Source: Candidatus Latescibacterota bacterium (GTDB lineage Bacteria; Latescibacterota; UBA2968; UBA8231). From it: 20,207 bases of DNA. Each line of letters starts with the position of its first letter. The stretch's first letter is position 1. Made by a program: the position numbers and the translations under genes. The notes under the pieces are model-generated. The model searched no databases, had not been told where the DNA came from, and saw only the letters and a list, made by a program, of their open reading frames with translations. Shown here piece after piece: positions 6,779 through 15,756 of this stretch. The stretch spans positions 1 through 20,207 of the forward strand of contig JAGWBY010000069.1 of assembly GCA_021295675.1 (NCBI GenBank), given 5' to 3'.

Positions 6779-7483
6779 TTAGTAGATCACGTCGCCAAGA
6801 CGCCCGTAGCGCACTCGGCTGGGCAGTCGCCAGATAAAGCTAGCCACCACCGCGGGCAGGGACGTCAAGCCCCGATAGTAAGGCCCGCGGGTGTCGGGCT
6901 CCCACGACCAATAGATACTCATGGCCTTGCCCTTGATCAACCGCTTGGGCACGGCGCGAAAATAGCGGCTGTCCGAGCTGTTGTCGCGGTTGTCGCCCAT
7001 CATAAAGAAATGGTCTTCGGGCACGATATACGGACCAAAATTGTCGCGGGGATTGAGCTCCCGTGGATAGTACGCCCGGTCGGTGTGCTTGGCTAGCGGC
7101 GGCTCTTGCGCTGGCTCGCCATCGACGTAGAGCACCTTGTTGACAATCTCCACCTGTTGACCCCCAACGGCCACACAGCGTTTGATCAAGTCGCGGCCCT
7201 CGTCCTGCGGGGAGCGAAAAATCACGATGTCACCCGGCTGCGGTTCCTTGAGTGCGGGCAGGCGGAAGAGAGAAATACTCGTCAGGGGCACATCGACTGG
7301 AACGCCGTAGATAAACTTATTGGCCAGCAGATAATCTCCCACCAAGAGCGTATCTTCCATCGAACTAGAAGGGATGTAAAAGGCCTGCACTACACTGGTG
7401 CGAATGACCAAAAACAAACCCACGACAGTCAATATCGAATACAAGTATTGGCCAAATTCGGACTTTGGCTTGGCGCGCTTCAT
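6779..7483 (-). CDS. lepB: Signal peptidase I
   Basis: This membrane serine protease removes signal peptides from exported proteins. The 234-aa product has one N-terminal membrane segment (about 13-35), then FYIPSSSMEDTL with catalytic Ser41 just before Met42, and GDIVIFR. LIKRCVAVGG follows with catalytic Lys101, and then the family box MGDNRDNSSDSR. All S26 motifs are present and the length is normal. The start is supported by GAGGAG 9 nt upstream. The gene lies directly upstream of the ATPase gene with a 39-nt gap on the same strand, so it may be co-transcribed with the proteasome genes. The gap to the upstream oxidoreductase is about 60 nt. Confidence 0.95.
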   Translation of the reverse strand: MKRAKPKSEFGQYLYSILTVVGLFLVIRTSVVQAFYIPSSSMEDTLLVGDYLLANKFIYGVPVDVPLTSISLFRLPALKEPQPGDIVIFRSPQDEGRDLIKRCVAVGGQQVEIVNKVLYVDGEPAQEPPLAKHTDRAYYPRELNPRDNFGPYIVPEDHFFMMGDNRDNSSDSRYFRAVPKRLIKGKAMSIYWSWEPDTRGPYYRGLTSLPAVVASFIWRLPSRVRYGRLGDVIY

Positions 7484-7541
7484 CCGCAGTATCTCCTCAG
7501 CTCTGAGTATAACAAACTACCCCCCCAGCCGCCATTTGCGC

Positions 7542-8537
7542 TTATTGCTGCGGCACCTTCACCACTTGCCCGGTTTCCCAGCTTTCGATGAGTGCTTCAA
7601 TCACGAGCTGGACCCGCAAGGCGTCCGCGCCTTTAGCATCCACCTGCTCAGGTGGGACTTGATTTAGCAAATCGTCGATCCAAGCGTTGATGCGCGCCGG
7701 AAAGGTATCCGCAAAGCCGCCCATGCCCCCGAGGTGGTCGTAGCTTTCCACCTCGCGCGAAAAGCGCGGGTAAAACGTCAGCTTCTCGCAGGCTTCATTG
7801 ATAATGATCCGTCCCTCCGAACCGACCAGTTCCAAGGTCTCCAAGCCGTAGCTCCCTCCAGCGTCGTACGACCCGGTCAAATGCCCGATGACGCCATTCT
7901 CGTACTGTAGATTCGCCTGCACATTGGACCAGATCTGCCGACCTTCTCCTTTCTTGAAAAAGGCCTGTACCCGATCCACCCCACCGGCGAAATAGCTCAT
8001 CACGTCCAGCGAGTGAGGGTGTAGGGCGCGAATGTGGAACCACGGGCTCGACTCGTTGGGATTGTTGATCCACATCGTCATATTGACCATCTGTAGCTCG
8101 CCGAGCCGCCCGTTGGTCAGCCATTCCTTGGCCTTAACTGCCGCAGGCGTGAAGCGGTGATTCAGATTGATCCCGTAGGACAACTTCTTTTCTGCGGCCA
8201 AGGCCACCATCTCCCGCGCCTTGGGAATTTCATTGGAAATCGGCTTCTCGCCGAGCACCGGAATGCCGGCCCGCAAAAGCGCCATCGTCGGCTCATAGTG
8301 ATCGCCGCCGTTTTCCATCCCGGCCGTGGTCACCGAGCAGGCGTCGAGTTGCAGGCCGCTGGCGATCATCTCCTCGACCGAGTAAAAGGCCTGTGCCTCA
8401 TAGGACGCGGCCGCTTTGTCCGCTTGCTCTTTAACCATGTCGCACACGGCGACGATCTTTGCGTTCTCATTTGCCGTATAGCAACGGGCGTGATTGTTGC
8501 CAATTCCACCCATGCCGACAATCCCGACGTGAAGCAT
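7542..8537 (-). CDS. Gfo/Idh/MocA family oxidoreductase
   Basis: This is an NAD(P)-dependent dehydrogenase of the glucose-fructose oxidoreductase/inositol dehydrogenase superfamily; the substrate is not predictable but is probably a sugar or polyol. The 331-aa product opens with the Rossmann fold (HVGIVGMGGIGNNHARC) and has the family GEKPIS motif (catalytic-site Lys). A C-terminal alpha/beta domain includes FHIRALHPHSLDVMSYF. The length is typical. AGGAG lies 7 nt upstream of the ATG, a strong ribosome site. It follows the Ldh-family gene after an AT-rich spacer of about 90 nt that could hold its own promoter. It is only a distant relative of the other Gfo/Idh gene in the window, not a recent duplicate. 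Confidence 0.88.
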   Translation of the reverse strand: MLHVGIVGMGGIGNNHARCYTANENAKIVAVCDMVKEQADKAAASYEAQAFYSVEEMIASGLQLDACSVTTAGMENGGDHYEPTMALLRAGIPVLGEKPISNEIPKAREMVALAAEKKLSYGINLNHRFTPAAVKAKEWLTNGRLGELQMVNMTMWINNPNESSPWFHIRALHPHSLDVMSYFAGGVDRVQAFFKKGEGRQIWSNVQANLQYENGVIGHLTGSYDAGGSYGLETLELVGSEGRIIINEACEKLTFYPRFSREVESYDHLGGMGGFADTFPARINAWIDDLLNQVPPEQVDAKGADALRVQLVIEALIESWETGQVVKVPQQ

Positions 8538-8593
8538 TGCAAACTCCTTTTTAATTCTTGGAATAATTAGTGCCTAATCTATAAGAGAACTAT

Positions 8594-8627
8594 TCTGCGT
8601 CCATCTACGCCATCTGTGGATCATTTT
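8594..8627. repeat. Dispersed CATCTGYG-type repeat, copy A
   Basis: The intergenic sequence reads CTGCGTCCATCTACGCC and then CATCTGTGGATCA. The same core, iterated CATCTGYG units ending GGAT, recurs at 15757-15789 (reverse orientation) and at 19797-19833. All three copies sit between genes. I cannot assign a function. Confidence 0.6.
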
Positions 8628-9694
8628 TATTGAACGGCCACCGACGTTGGCAGTTCCACTCCCAACTCAGCCGCCAAGGCTCCTATCTCGGCCCAAGCTT
8701 TCTCATCCACGTGTAGCCCATCGCGCCGCCGCGCCTGCAACCGCTGGTGCGCTCGCTCCCCAGGCAGCAACACCTCGGCCACTTCGGGAGCCGGCGGACA
8801 CGACTTGACCCACTCGACAAAGCCCGCGACCTCGGCGTAAAACTCGTCCAATGGCAGGAAGGCCGCGACATTGAGCACGGCGATGAACAGTGCGTTGCCC
8901 GAGCGCTCGGGCGCTTCTTGCGTCATCCCCGCCCCGGAAAGCGACCCGGCCAGAATATCCACTAGCACGGAAAGCCCGTAGCCCTTGTGCCCGCTCTGCG
9001 GGAAACCGAGCGGCAAAATGGCACCAGCCGGCGGGCCATAGTACGCATCCACACTCGTCGTCGGACGGCCCTCTGCATCGATCAGCATCCCCGGCGGCGC
9101 ATCTTCGCCCCTGTTGCGCAAAAGCCGCATATCGCCGCCGGAAATCATGCTCGTCGTCATGTCTAGGATCACGGGCCACGCGCCGCCGGTGGGAATGCCG
9201 CAGCAGATCGGATTCGTCGGCAGGCGACGGCTGCGGCCGCCAAAGGGAGCCACCGACCAATCGCCACCGTGGCCGTTAGCCGCAATGAGAACGATGCAGT
9301 CGGCGCGGGTAGCCATCTCGGCGAAGCGCCCCAGCCGCGCTACGTGGTTGCAGTCGCGCACCCCAACGACCGCCACGGCCCCGTCGCCGAGCTTGTCCAG
9401 CGCCCAGCGCACGGCCTCGGTTGCGGTCACCGGACCGTAATTCCACTGGCCGCTCAGCCGCCCCCCGCACTCGCTTTCGTCCAGCACCACCAACTCGGCT
9501 CCAGGCTCGACTTGGCCGTCGCGCACCATGTTCGCGTATTGGGGCAGTCGCAACACGCTGTGGGTATCGTGCCCCATCAGCCCGGCTTCGACTAAGTGCT
9601 CGGCCACCAACGCGGCGTCGGCCGCAGGAACGCCGACCCGCCGCAAGCAAGCTCGCGCCAACGCATCGAGATCTTCGGCGCGCAAGGTCGGCAC
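8627..9694 (-). CDS. Ldh/malate-lactate-type NAD(P)-dependent dehydrogenase
   Basis: This belongs to the malate/L-lactate/ureidoglycolate dehydrogenase family (LDH2 type), which oxidises 2-hydroxy acids or reduces 2-oxo acids. The 355-aa product has the family markers GHDTHSVLRLPQY (usual form GHDxHG, here with Ser), NYGPVTATEA, CNHVARLGRFAEMA, a nucleotide-binding PTNPICCGIP segment and GHKGYGLSVLVDILAG. The exact substrate is not predictable. It starts with GTG, overlapping the TAG stop of the upstream glycosidase gene by one base, so the two are translationally coupled. Confidence 0.87.
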   Translation of the reverse strand: MPTLRAEDLDALARACLRRVGVPAADAALVAEHLVEAGLMGHDTHSVLRLPQYANMVRDGQVEPGAELVVLDESECGGRLSGQWNYGPVTATEAVRWALDKLGDGAVAVVGVRDCNHVARLGRFAEMATRADCIVLIAANGHGGDWSVAPFGGRSRRLPTNPICCGIPTGGAWPVILDMTTSMISGGDMRLLRNRGEDAPPGMLIDAEGRPTTSVDAYYGPPAGAILPLGFPQSGHKGYGLSVLVDILAGSLSGAGMTQEAPERSGNALFIAVLNVAAFLPLDEFYAEVAGFVEWVKSCPPAPEVAEVLLPGERAHQRLQARRRDGLHVDEKAWAEIGALAAELGVELPTSVAVQ

Positions 9695-10860
9695 TAGGGC
9701 CGCTCCTCGCCCCAGGTATCCGCCACGACCAATAGAGCGTTGACCACCGGCCGTTCGCCCGTCGGATCGGATGGCTTGTTGACCACCTGATCGCTTACGA
9801 CCATCGTCGTTGAGCCGCCGCCATCGAGGTTTAGCCCTTGATAGGCATTGACCTTGGCGCGGGAAAATTCGGCTAAGCGCGTGCGCATAAATTCAGCTAG
9901 CTCCTCCAAGCTCATGCCAACGCTATATCCTGGCTGCCGCCCATCGACGACAATCAGGAAGAGCACCTCCGCGTTTTGGGAATAGCCAATGGCCGTGCGC
10001 GGATGCCGCTTGTCGGCAAAGCTGCGGCTGAGCCGTTCCTCTTCTACTTCAATGGATACTCCGCCGTTGCGCAGGATGCGCGGGCCGCCGCTGATGGCTT
10101 CCATTAGCTTGGCGTGGGCCGGCACCAGCCGGCAATACAGCTGTACCGTATCGCCCAAAGCGATCTGTTCCGTCGCTTCGTATTCAGCACCAGCGGCCAA
10201 CAGCCACTGATCGCGCTGGAGGGACAGCGGCCAAGCCTCCCGCCGGATCTGTTGCACCCGCAAGGAAATCGTGTCGTTGGCGATGGAGGTGCTGCCCAGC
10301 CCTTGCAACAAAAAGCCCGTAGCCGCTTGCAGCGAATCCCCCTGCCCTTGTGCGCGATCGTTGAATACGGATAGCTCCCCGAGCGCTGGCTCGCGATTGA
10401 AGCCCGCGACGTGCAGGTGCTCGCCCTCGGCTGTCAACAGACCCAATTCCATCTTGTACACTGCGATCAAAGGCTGGCCCATCTCGGTTATGGCAAAGGC
10501 CGAGCGCCGCTGTGGGATGCGGATGAGATTACCGGATTCAATGTACAACCCGGCTGGCTGGCTGGATTCGCCGGGGAACAAAAAGTCTCCGTTTATGGCC
10601 GCTAAGGCACCGGCGGCCAAACTACTGGTCTTTTGCGCCTCCCCTTGCTTGGCTGTGCGCACTCGAATGCCCGCCGCCCAAGAGCGCGGCAGATCCACTT
10701 CTACCACGTGGATCCGCCACGGCCCTTCGGGCACGTGAATTTTGTGGTACACCACCCCGGGGGCTATTTCTTCGGTGTTTTCCTGGGCGCAACTCCAACT
10801 CGAGGACCACGCGAGAAGTGCGAGGAAGAGACGAGTAGAAGCCCTATGCGATATGGCCAA
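9694..10860 (-). CDS. Exported phosphodiester glycosidase family (NAGPA-like) protein
   Basis: The 388-aa product begins with a signal sequence (LFLALLAW), perhaps a lipoprotein type with Cys24 in SWSC, so it acts outside the cytoplasm. The rest fits the phosphodiester glycosidase domain found in human NAGPA and many bacterial envelope proteins. Recognised parts are AAINGDFLFPG, AISGGPRILRNG, KRHPRTAIGYS and LNLDGGGSTTMVV near the end, then VNALLVV. Proteins of this family cleave sugar phosphodiesters, but the substrate here is unknown. No ATG exists near the start; TTG at 10858-10860 is used, with GAGGT about 10 nt upstream. It heads the minus-strand block. Confidence 0.82.
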   Translation of the reverse strand: MAISHRASTRLFLALLAWSSSWSCAQENTEEIAPGVVYHKIHVPEGPWRIHVVEVDLPRSWAAGIRVRTAKQGEAQKTSSLAAGALAAINGDFLFPGESSQPAGLYIESGNLIRIPQRRSAFAITEMGQPLIAVYKMELGLLTAEGEHLHVAGFNREPALGELSVFNDRAQGQGDSLQAATGFLLQGLGSTSIANDTISLRVQQIRREAWPLSLQRDQWLLAAGAEYEATEQIALGDTVQLYCRLVPAHAKLMEAISGGPRILRNGGVSIEVEEERLSRSFADKRHPRTAIGYSQNAEVLFLIVVDGRQPGYSVGMSLEELAEFMRTRLAEFSRAKVNAYQGLNLDGGGSTTMVVSDQVVNKPSDPTGERPVVNALLVVADTWGEERP

Positions 10861-11030
10861 AAGTAGTGTACCTCAGGGGCAAGGAGACGGGAGGCGCGTT
10901 ATGGTATCTCTCGTTAATATAAAATCGTCTAAAGGTAGTCTTGTGCTCCAACCATGTCAATTTTCTCCGGCGACTGGCCCGGCAGCAGATCAAGCCCTTT
11001 ATTTAGAGAAAATAAAGAGAAAGGACGCCA
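10861..11030. promoter_or_regulatory. Divergent intergenic region
   Basis: This stretch lies between the divergently transcribed glycosidase and second Gfo/Idh genes. It is AT-rich against the surroundings, with TTAATATAAAAT at about 10914-10925 that could supply a -10 box in either direction. A perfect 8-bp inverted repeat (CTTTATTT, 5-nt loop, AAATAAAG at 10997-11017) sits just before the ribosome site AAAGGA of the plus-strand gene and may be an operator or a weak RNA hairpin. Confidence 0.35.
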
Positions 11031-12038
11031 ATGAAAGCCATACTCGTAGGGTTGGGCGGCCGGGGTCGCTATTGGCTCGGTCAGTGCCAACAGCAGTCGG
11101 GCGTCGAGGTAGCAGCTTGCGTCGAGCCTTTTGCGCCCAACCGCCAGCGCGCGACAGCTGACCACGGCTTTGCCGCCGACCGGATGTACGACGATCTCTG
11201 CCAAGCTCTCGACTCTGTCCAAGCCGACTTCGTGCTCGACGTAACCCCGCCAGCCATCCACGAAGAAATCGCCATGCAGACCTTTGCCGCCGGCCTGCAC
11301 CTACTTGGAGAAAAGCCCCTCAGCGACGATTACCAAGCGGCACGGCGCGTGGTGGAGGCCGGCACTCAAGCCAGCGTCGCGCACATGATTACCCAGAATT
11401 ACCGCTTTAACGGCCTGCCGCGCACGACTCGTCGCCTGCTGGCCGAAGACCTCATCGGCCCGGTCGGCCAGCTCGATGTCTCGCTCTACGTCAATTGGGC
11501 CGACTCTCCCGGCTCGCACTACGTCACCGAGCCGTATATGTTCCTCACCGACATGGGCATTCACCACTTCGACATGATGCGCTACACCCTCGGCCAAGAC
11601 CCCGTGAGCGCGCACGCCCTCACCTGGAACCTCCCCTGGGGCTGGCACCAAGGCGACGCCGCTCAGATGATCCTCTTTCGCTTTGCCAACGGCACAGTCG
11701 CCACCCATCGCGGTATCGGCTGCACGGTCGGGCACGTGCCAGCCGGGCACAACGGCGAGTGGCGCTACGAGGGGCCGCGCGGCACGCTGACGTGGGAGGG
11801 CTTCGACTTGTACCACACCCACTCGCATCGCGCCGATCCCAAAATCAGGCGGCAGCTCCCGCTCGACGACGACGGCGGCCAAGGCCAGAATCCCGTGCTA
11901 CGGGAGTTCGTCGCCGCCATAGAAGAGGGCCGCACGCCCGAGTGCAACGCAGCCGACAACCTCAAGTCCATGGCCATGGTTTTTGCCGCAGTCAAAAGTG
12001 CGATGGAAGGACGAGAAGTATCCATCGACGAGTTATAG
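11031..12038 (+). CDS. Gfo/Idh/MocA family oxidoreductase
   Basis: The 335-aa product starts with a Rossmann fold (AILVGLGGRGRYWLGQ; note GGRG instead of the commoner GxxG-x-x-A/H pattern) and carries LLGEKPLS, the family motif with its catalytic-site Lys. DMGIHHFDMMRYTLG follows, the His-containing catalytic helix. The substrate is probably a sugar or polyol. The start is supported by AAAGGA about 6 nt upstream. It opens the plus-strand block, about 55 nt before cysS. The coding DNA is GC-rich like its neighbours. Confidence 0.88.
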   Translation: MKAILVGLGGRGRYWLGQCQQQSGVEVAACVEPFAPNRQRATADHGFAADRMYDDLCQALDSVQADFVLDVTPPAIHEEIAMQTFAAGLHLLGEKPLSDDYQAARRVVEAGTQASVAHMITQNYRFNGLPRTTRRLLAEDLIGPVGQLDVSLYVNWADSPGSHYVTEPYMFLTDMGIHHFDMMRYTLGQDPVSAHALTWNLPWGWHQGDAAQMILFRFANGTVATHRGIGCTVGHVPAGHNGEWRYEGPRGTLTWEGFDLYHTHSHRADPKIRRQLPLDDDGGQGQNPVLREFVAAIEEGRTPECNAADNLKSMAMVFAAVKSAMEGREVSIDEL

Positions 12039-12092
12039 CCTGACCCTTTCTCTATTGCCACATCTTGCCACTAACCCCTCTTTAATAGACTC

Positions 12093-13472
12093 ATGACTCT
12101 GCATCTTTTTGATACCTATGCTCGCCAAGAGCGTCCCTTCACACCGCTCGCGCCACCTCAAGTCCGCCTCTATGCCTGCGGCCCGACCGTGTACAACTAC
12201 CAGCACATCGGCAACCTGCGCACTTACATATTCGAAGACATCCTCCGACGCGCCCTCGAATACAGCGGCTATGAGGTCCACCACGTCGTCAACATCACCG
12301 ACGTGGGACACCTGACCTCCGACGCGGACACCGGCGAGGACAAGATGGAAGCCGGCGCGCGGCGCACCGGCCTGACGGCTTGGGAAATCGCCGAGCGCTA
12401 CACCGAGGATTTCCAAGAAAAGCTCGAATGGCTCAACGTGCGCGCGCCCCACGTCTGGTGCCGGGCCACCGACCACATTCGCGAGCAGATCGCGGCCATC
12501 GTCGCCATTGAGGAAAAAGGCTACGTGTACCGCACAGACGACGGCCTGTACTTCGACACCTCGCGCCTGAGCGACTACGGCCATCTCGCCCGCCTCAACA
12601 TCGAGGGCCTGCAAGGCGGCCAGCGCGTCGACCTCGGGCAGAAGCGCCGCGTCACGGACTTCGCGCTGTGGAAATTCAGCCCGGCAGAAACGCAGCGGCA
12701 GATGGAATGGGACAGTCCGTGGGGGCGCGGCTTCCCCGGCTGGCACATCGAATGCACGGCCATGGCGGCCAAATACTTGGGGCCGTACTTCGACATCCAC
12801 TGCGGCGGCGAAGATCACGTCCCGGTCCACCACACCAACGAAATCGCCCAAGCCCAAGCCTGCTACGACACGCGGCTGGCCGAGTTCTGGCTCCACGGCG
12901 CGTTTTTGCAGCTTGACGGGGAGAAGATGTCCAAGTCGAGCGGCGACTTCCTGCGCCTCGAATCCCTCGTCGAAGAGGGCTATGACCCCCTCGCCTACCG
13001 CTTTTTCTGCCTCGGAGCGCGCTACCGAGCCAAGCTCTCCTTCACTTGGGAAAGTCTCGGCGGCGCGGCCACGGCCCTCGACCGGCTGCGCACCGCCGCC
13101 CACGCCTATGGTGAGCCTTCAGAACCCGACGACCGCTATGTAGCCGCGTTCAAAGAGCGCGTCGAGGACGACCTCAACATGCCGCGCGTCCTCGCCTTGT
13201 GCTGGGAACTCGTGGCCGACGATCTCCCCGACGCCACCAAGAAGGCCACGCTGTTGCACTTCGACGAAGTCATGGGCTTGGGGCTGGCCGCTTGGACGCC
13301 GCACGAGGAGGACGTACCCGACGCGATTCACGCGCTCGCCGCCCAGCGGCAACAGGCTCGTGACGCCAAGGACTGGGCCACGGCCGACGCCCTGCGCGAC
13401 GAAATCGCCGCGGCCGGCTACGAAATCGAAGACACCCCCCAAGGCCCTCACATCCGCCCGCGCAAAACCTAA
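12093..13472 (+). CDS. cysS: Cysteinyl-tRNA synthetase
   Basis: This enzyme charges tRNA-Cys. The 459-aa product contains the class I motifs HIGN (38-41) and KMSKS (278-282) and the zinc ligands Cys29, Cys221, His246 and Glu250, spaced as in Escherichia coli CysS. Further family blocks are NITDVGH, TDFALWK and GRGFPGWHIECTAM. A C-terminal helical domain ends in RDAKDWATADALRDEIAAAGYEIEDT. The length is normal and no lesion is seen. The upstream gap has no obvious ribosome site and no visible T-box. An essential housekeeping gene among accessory metabolic genes indicates chromosomal context. Confidence 0.97.
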   Translation: MTLHLFDTYARQERPFTPLAPPQVRLYACGPTVYNYQHIGNLRTYIFEDILRRALEYSGYEVHHVVNITDVGHLTSDADTGEDKMEAGARRTGLTAWEIAERYTEDFQEKLEWLNVRAPHVWCRATDHIREQIAAIVAIEEKGYVYRTDDGLYFDTSRLSDYGHLARLNIEGLQGGQRVDLGQKRRVTDFALWKFSPAETQRQMEWDSPWGRGFPGWHIECTAMAAKYLGPYFDIHCGGEDHVPVHHTNEIAQAQACYDTRLAEFWLHGAFLQLDGEKMSKSSGDFLRLESLVEEGYDPLAYRFFCLGARYRAKLSFTWESLGGAATALDRLRTAAHAYGEPSEPDDRYVAAFKERVEDDLNMPRVLALCWELVADDLPDATKKATLLHFDEVMGLGLAAWTPHEEDVPDAIHALAAQRQQARDAKDWATADALRDEIAAAGYEIEDTPQGPHIRPRKT

Positions 13473-13486
13473 CCGAACGGACGCCC

Positions 13487-14263
13487 ATGTCCCGCATTAT
13501 CGTCGCCGAGTGCAAGCAAGAAATCTCCTCCTTCAACCCGGTTATCGGCACGTACGACAACTTCTCAGTCCGCCGCGGTCCTGAGTTGCTCACCTATCAC
13601 CAAGGCCGCGAGACCGAGCTGTGCGGTGCCTTGCAGGTCTTTGCCGACGGCCACATCGACGTCATCCCCACGTACGGGGCCGTCGCCCCCTCGGCCGGGC
13701 CTTTAGACCAACGGGACTTCGAGCGCCTTGCCGCCGAGCTGCTCGACGCGGTCACACCGCATCTAGCCGACGCCGACGGCATGTACTTCTGCCTGCACGG
13801 TGCCATGGGTTGCACCGAAGAGCTGGACCCGGAGGGCTACTTGCTGCAGGAGATTCGCCGCAGCGCTGGCCCCGACTTCCCCATCGTGATCTCGCAAGAC
13901 CTCCACGGCATCCTCACCCACCGCATGTTGGAGCACTCAAACGGCCTCGCCATTTATCACACCTACCCGCACGTCGATTTGGCCGACACCGGTCGCCGCG
14001 CCGCGTACTTGCTCCTCCAAGTCCTCGCTGGCGCGCAGCCCGTAGTGGCCCGCGTGCGGGTGCCCGCGCTCGTGCGCGGCAACGAACTCATCACCGCCTC
14101 GGGCGTGTACGGCGAGACCATCCGCTACTGCCAAGCCTCTCGCCGCCGGCATGATGATCGGCAACCCGTTCACCGATGTGCCCGAGTTGTGCTCCCAAGC
14201 TATCGTCGTGGCCGATGCCGACCCCGACCTCGCCCGCAACGAGGCCCTGCATCTCGCCACTGA
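13487..14263 (+). CDS. M81 family metallopeptidase (MlrC-like), N-terminal fragment of a frameshifted gene
   Basis: The family includes MlrC, a zinc peptidase of microcystin breakdown; most members have unknown substrates. The frame is homologous from its start to about residue 217 (up to 14137). It contains ECKQEISSFNP, YGAVAPSAGPL, FCLHGAMG, SQDLHG and YHTYPHVDLADTG. D138, H140 and H162 have the spacing of the metal ligands reported for MlrC (D-x-H, then His 24 residues after the Asp). After TIRYCQAS the frame turns into RRRHDDRQP and is no longer family-like. The correct continuation, GMMIGNPFTDVP, is in another frame. The family alignment suggests about 20-23 nt are missing near 14135-14147. 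Confidence 0.82.
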   Translation: MSRIIVAECKQEISSFNPVIGTYDNFSVRRGPELLTYHQGRETELCGALQVFADGHIDVIPTYGAVAPSAGPLDQRDFERLAAELLDAVTPHLADADGMYFCLHGAMGCTEELDPEGYLLQEIRRSAGPDFPIVISQDLHGILTHRMLEHSNGLAIYHTYPHVDLADTGRRAAYLLLQVLAGAQPVVARVRVPALVRGNELITASGVYGETIRYCQASRRRHDDRQPVHRCARVVLPSYRRGRCRPRPRPQRGPASRH

Positions 14264-14954
14264 CTTCTGGGAACGCCGCGCCCTCATGCAGCCCGAGCTC
14301 GTGTCAGTCGAGGACGCCGTGGCCCAAGCCCCCCAATACAGCGGCCCAGTGCTCTTCACCGACGCGGCCGACGCCCCTTCCTCGGGCGCAACCGGCGACA
14401 GCAACGCGCTCCTCCAAGCCCTGCACGCCAACGGCTACTCCGGTCAAGTGCTCGCGCCGCTGGTGGATGCACCCGCCGCGTACATGGCCCACGACGCTGG
14501 GCTCGGCGCACGCATTCACGTGGTCTTGGGCGGCTCGCTCGACTCGCGCTTTTCCCCGCTCGATCTAGAAGTCGAAGTCACCCAACTTGGCGACGGCGAA
14601 TATCTCTGCGAATCTTGGAACACGCCCCAGCACGCCGGACCTACAGCTGTGCTGCAAAGCGACAACCTCACCATCGTCTGCGTCAGCCGCTCAGTGCCCT
14701 TTATCGATCGCTCGGTCTTTATCGCCCACGACATCAACCCCAAGGACTACGACCTCATCGTCATCAAGTCGCCGCACTGCCAGTGGCACTTTTTCGACGA
14801 ATGGGCCGAGATAAACTTCAACATCGATGCCCCCGGCTCGACCAGCGCGAACTTGCCCACCCTTGGGCACCGCGTCTGCCAGCGGCCCATGTACCCCCTC
14901 GAGCTCGATGCCCCTTTTACCCCGGTCGCCGAAATGTTCGGCACAGGAGCCTAG
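14151..14954 (+). CDS. M81 family metallopeptidase (MlrC-like), C-terminal fragment
   Basis: This is the second part of the gene that starts at 13487. MMIGNPFTDVPELCSQAIVV is the family block that should follow the linker; the apparent ATG is an internal Met and not a real start. The MlrC C-terminal domain follows, including YSGPVLFTDAADAPSSGATGDSN, VVLGGSLDSRFSPLDLEVEV, and VIKSPHCQWHFFDEW near the end. It ends 4 nt before the start of the next gene. In the intact gene the product would be about 490-500 aa, the usual family length. Confidence 0.82.
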   Translation: MMIGNPFTDVPELCSQAIVVADADPDLARNEALHLATDFWERRALMQPELVSVEDAVAQAPQYSGPVLFTDAADAPSSGATGDSNALLQALHANGYSGQVLAPLVDAPAAYMAHDAGLGARIHVVLGGSLDSRFSPLDLEVEVTQLGDGEYLCESWNTPQHAGPTAVLQSDNLTIVCVSRSVPFIDRSVFIAHDINPKDYDLIVIKSPHCQWHFFDEWAEINFNIDAPGSTSANLPTLGHRVCQRPMYPLELDAPFTPVAEMFGTGA

Positions 14955-14958
14955 CTTT

Positions 14959-15720
14959 ATGCCTGCTATCAAACAATCCGCCTGCTTCAATCCCTTCACC
15001 GGCAGTGGCCTCAGCCCGCAGGAACTCGTCACTGCTGCCGCCCGCATTGGCTATCAATCCGTAGAGATGGCCTCTCAAGAGCACTGGCCCCTGATCCAAG
15101 ACCACGGCCTCGCCATCGCCATCGTCTCTGGCCACGCTTCTCTACCCGACGGCCTCAACAAACCCGAGAATCACGACCGCATCGAAGACGAGCTTCTCGC
15201 CAACATCGACCTCGCCGTTGAGCACGGCATCCCCTCGCTGATTTGCTTTTCCGGCAACAGCGAGGGTCGCTCCTCAGAAGAGGGCCTCGCCAACTGCGTC
15301 GCCGGCCTGCGACGCGTCACCGGGGCCGCCGAGGAAAAAGGCATTACGCTCTGCATGGAATTGCTCAACTCGCGCGTCAACCATCCCGACTACCAGTGCG
15401 ACCGCACCGCTTGGGGCGTGGCCCTGTGCCGGGCCGTAGGCTCGCCCCGGTTCAAGCTCCTCTACGACATTTACCACATGCAGATCATGGAAGGCGATCT
15501 CATTCGCAACATCACCGACCACATCGACTGCATCGGCCACTTCCACACGGCCGGCAACCCCGGTCGCCAAGACCTCGACGACCAGCAGGAGATCTACTAC
15601 CCGCCGATCATGCAGGCCATCGCCGCTACTTCCTACGACGGCTACGTCGGCCACGAGTACCGACCCAAGGGCGATCCCACTGATTCGCTAGCCCACGCCT
15701 TCTCCGTCTGCGATGTCTGA
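14959..15720 (+). CDS. Hydroxypyruvate isomerase-like TIM-barrel protein
   Basis: The 253-aa product belongs to the xylose-isomerase-like TIM-barrel superfamily and most resembles hydroxypyruvate isomerase (hydroxypyruvate to tartronate semialdehyde). Segments CMELLNSRVNHPDYQCD, LLYDIYHMQIMEGDLI, IGHFHTAGNPGRQDLDD and GHEYRPKGD supply probable metal ligands E134, D170, H196 and E233. I chose the ATG at 14959, with AGGAG 9 nt upstream, over longer frames that run into the M81 gene; the gap to that gene is 4 nt. With the M81 peptidase and the dioxygenase it forms a probable catabolic operon. Confidence 0.85.
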   Translation: MPAIKQSACFNPFTGSGLSPQELVTAAARIGYQSVEMASQEHWPLIQDHGLAIAIVSGHASLPDGLNKPENHDRIEDELLANIDLAVEHGIPSLICFSGNSEGRSSEEGLANCVAGLRRVTGAAEEKGITLCMELLNSRVNHPDYQCDRTAWGVALCRAVGSPRFKLLYDIYHMQIMEGDLIRNITDHIDCIGHFHTAGNPGRQDLDDQQEIYYPPIMQAIAATSYDGYVGHEYRPKGDPTDSLAHAFSVCDV

Positions 15721-15756
15721 AAAGCCGTCTGAAGCGATGGTCGCATGGGGGCAAAG

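Noticed and set aside
11301..11882. Minus-strand frame of 193 aa opposite the second Gfo/Idh gene
   Set aside because: It is a Val/Ala/Gly-rich antisense shadow without motifs or a ribosome site.
12033..13103. Minus-strand open frame of 356 aa opposite cysS
   Set aside because: cysS carries every catalytic motif in the plus frame; the antisense frame is a codon-bias shadow with no recognisable domain.
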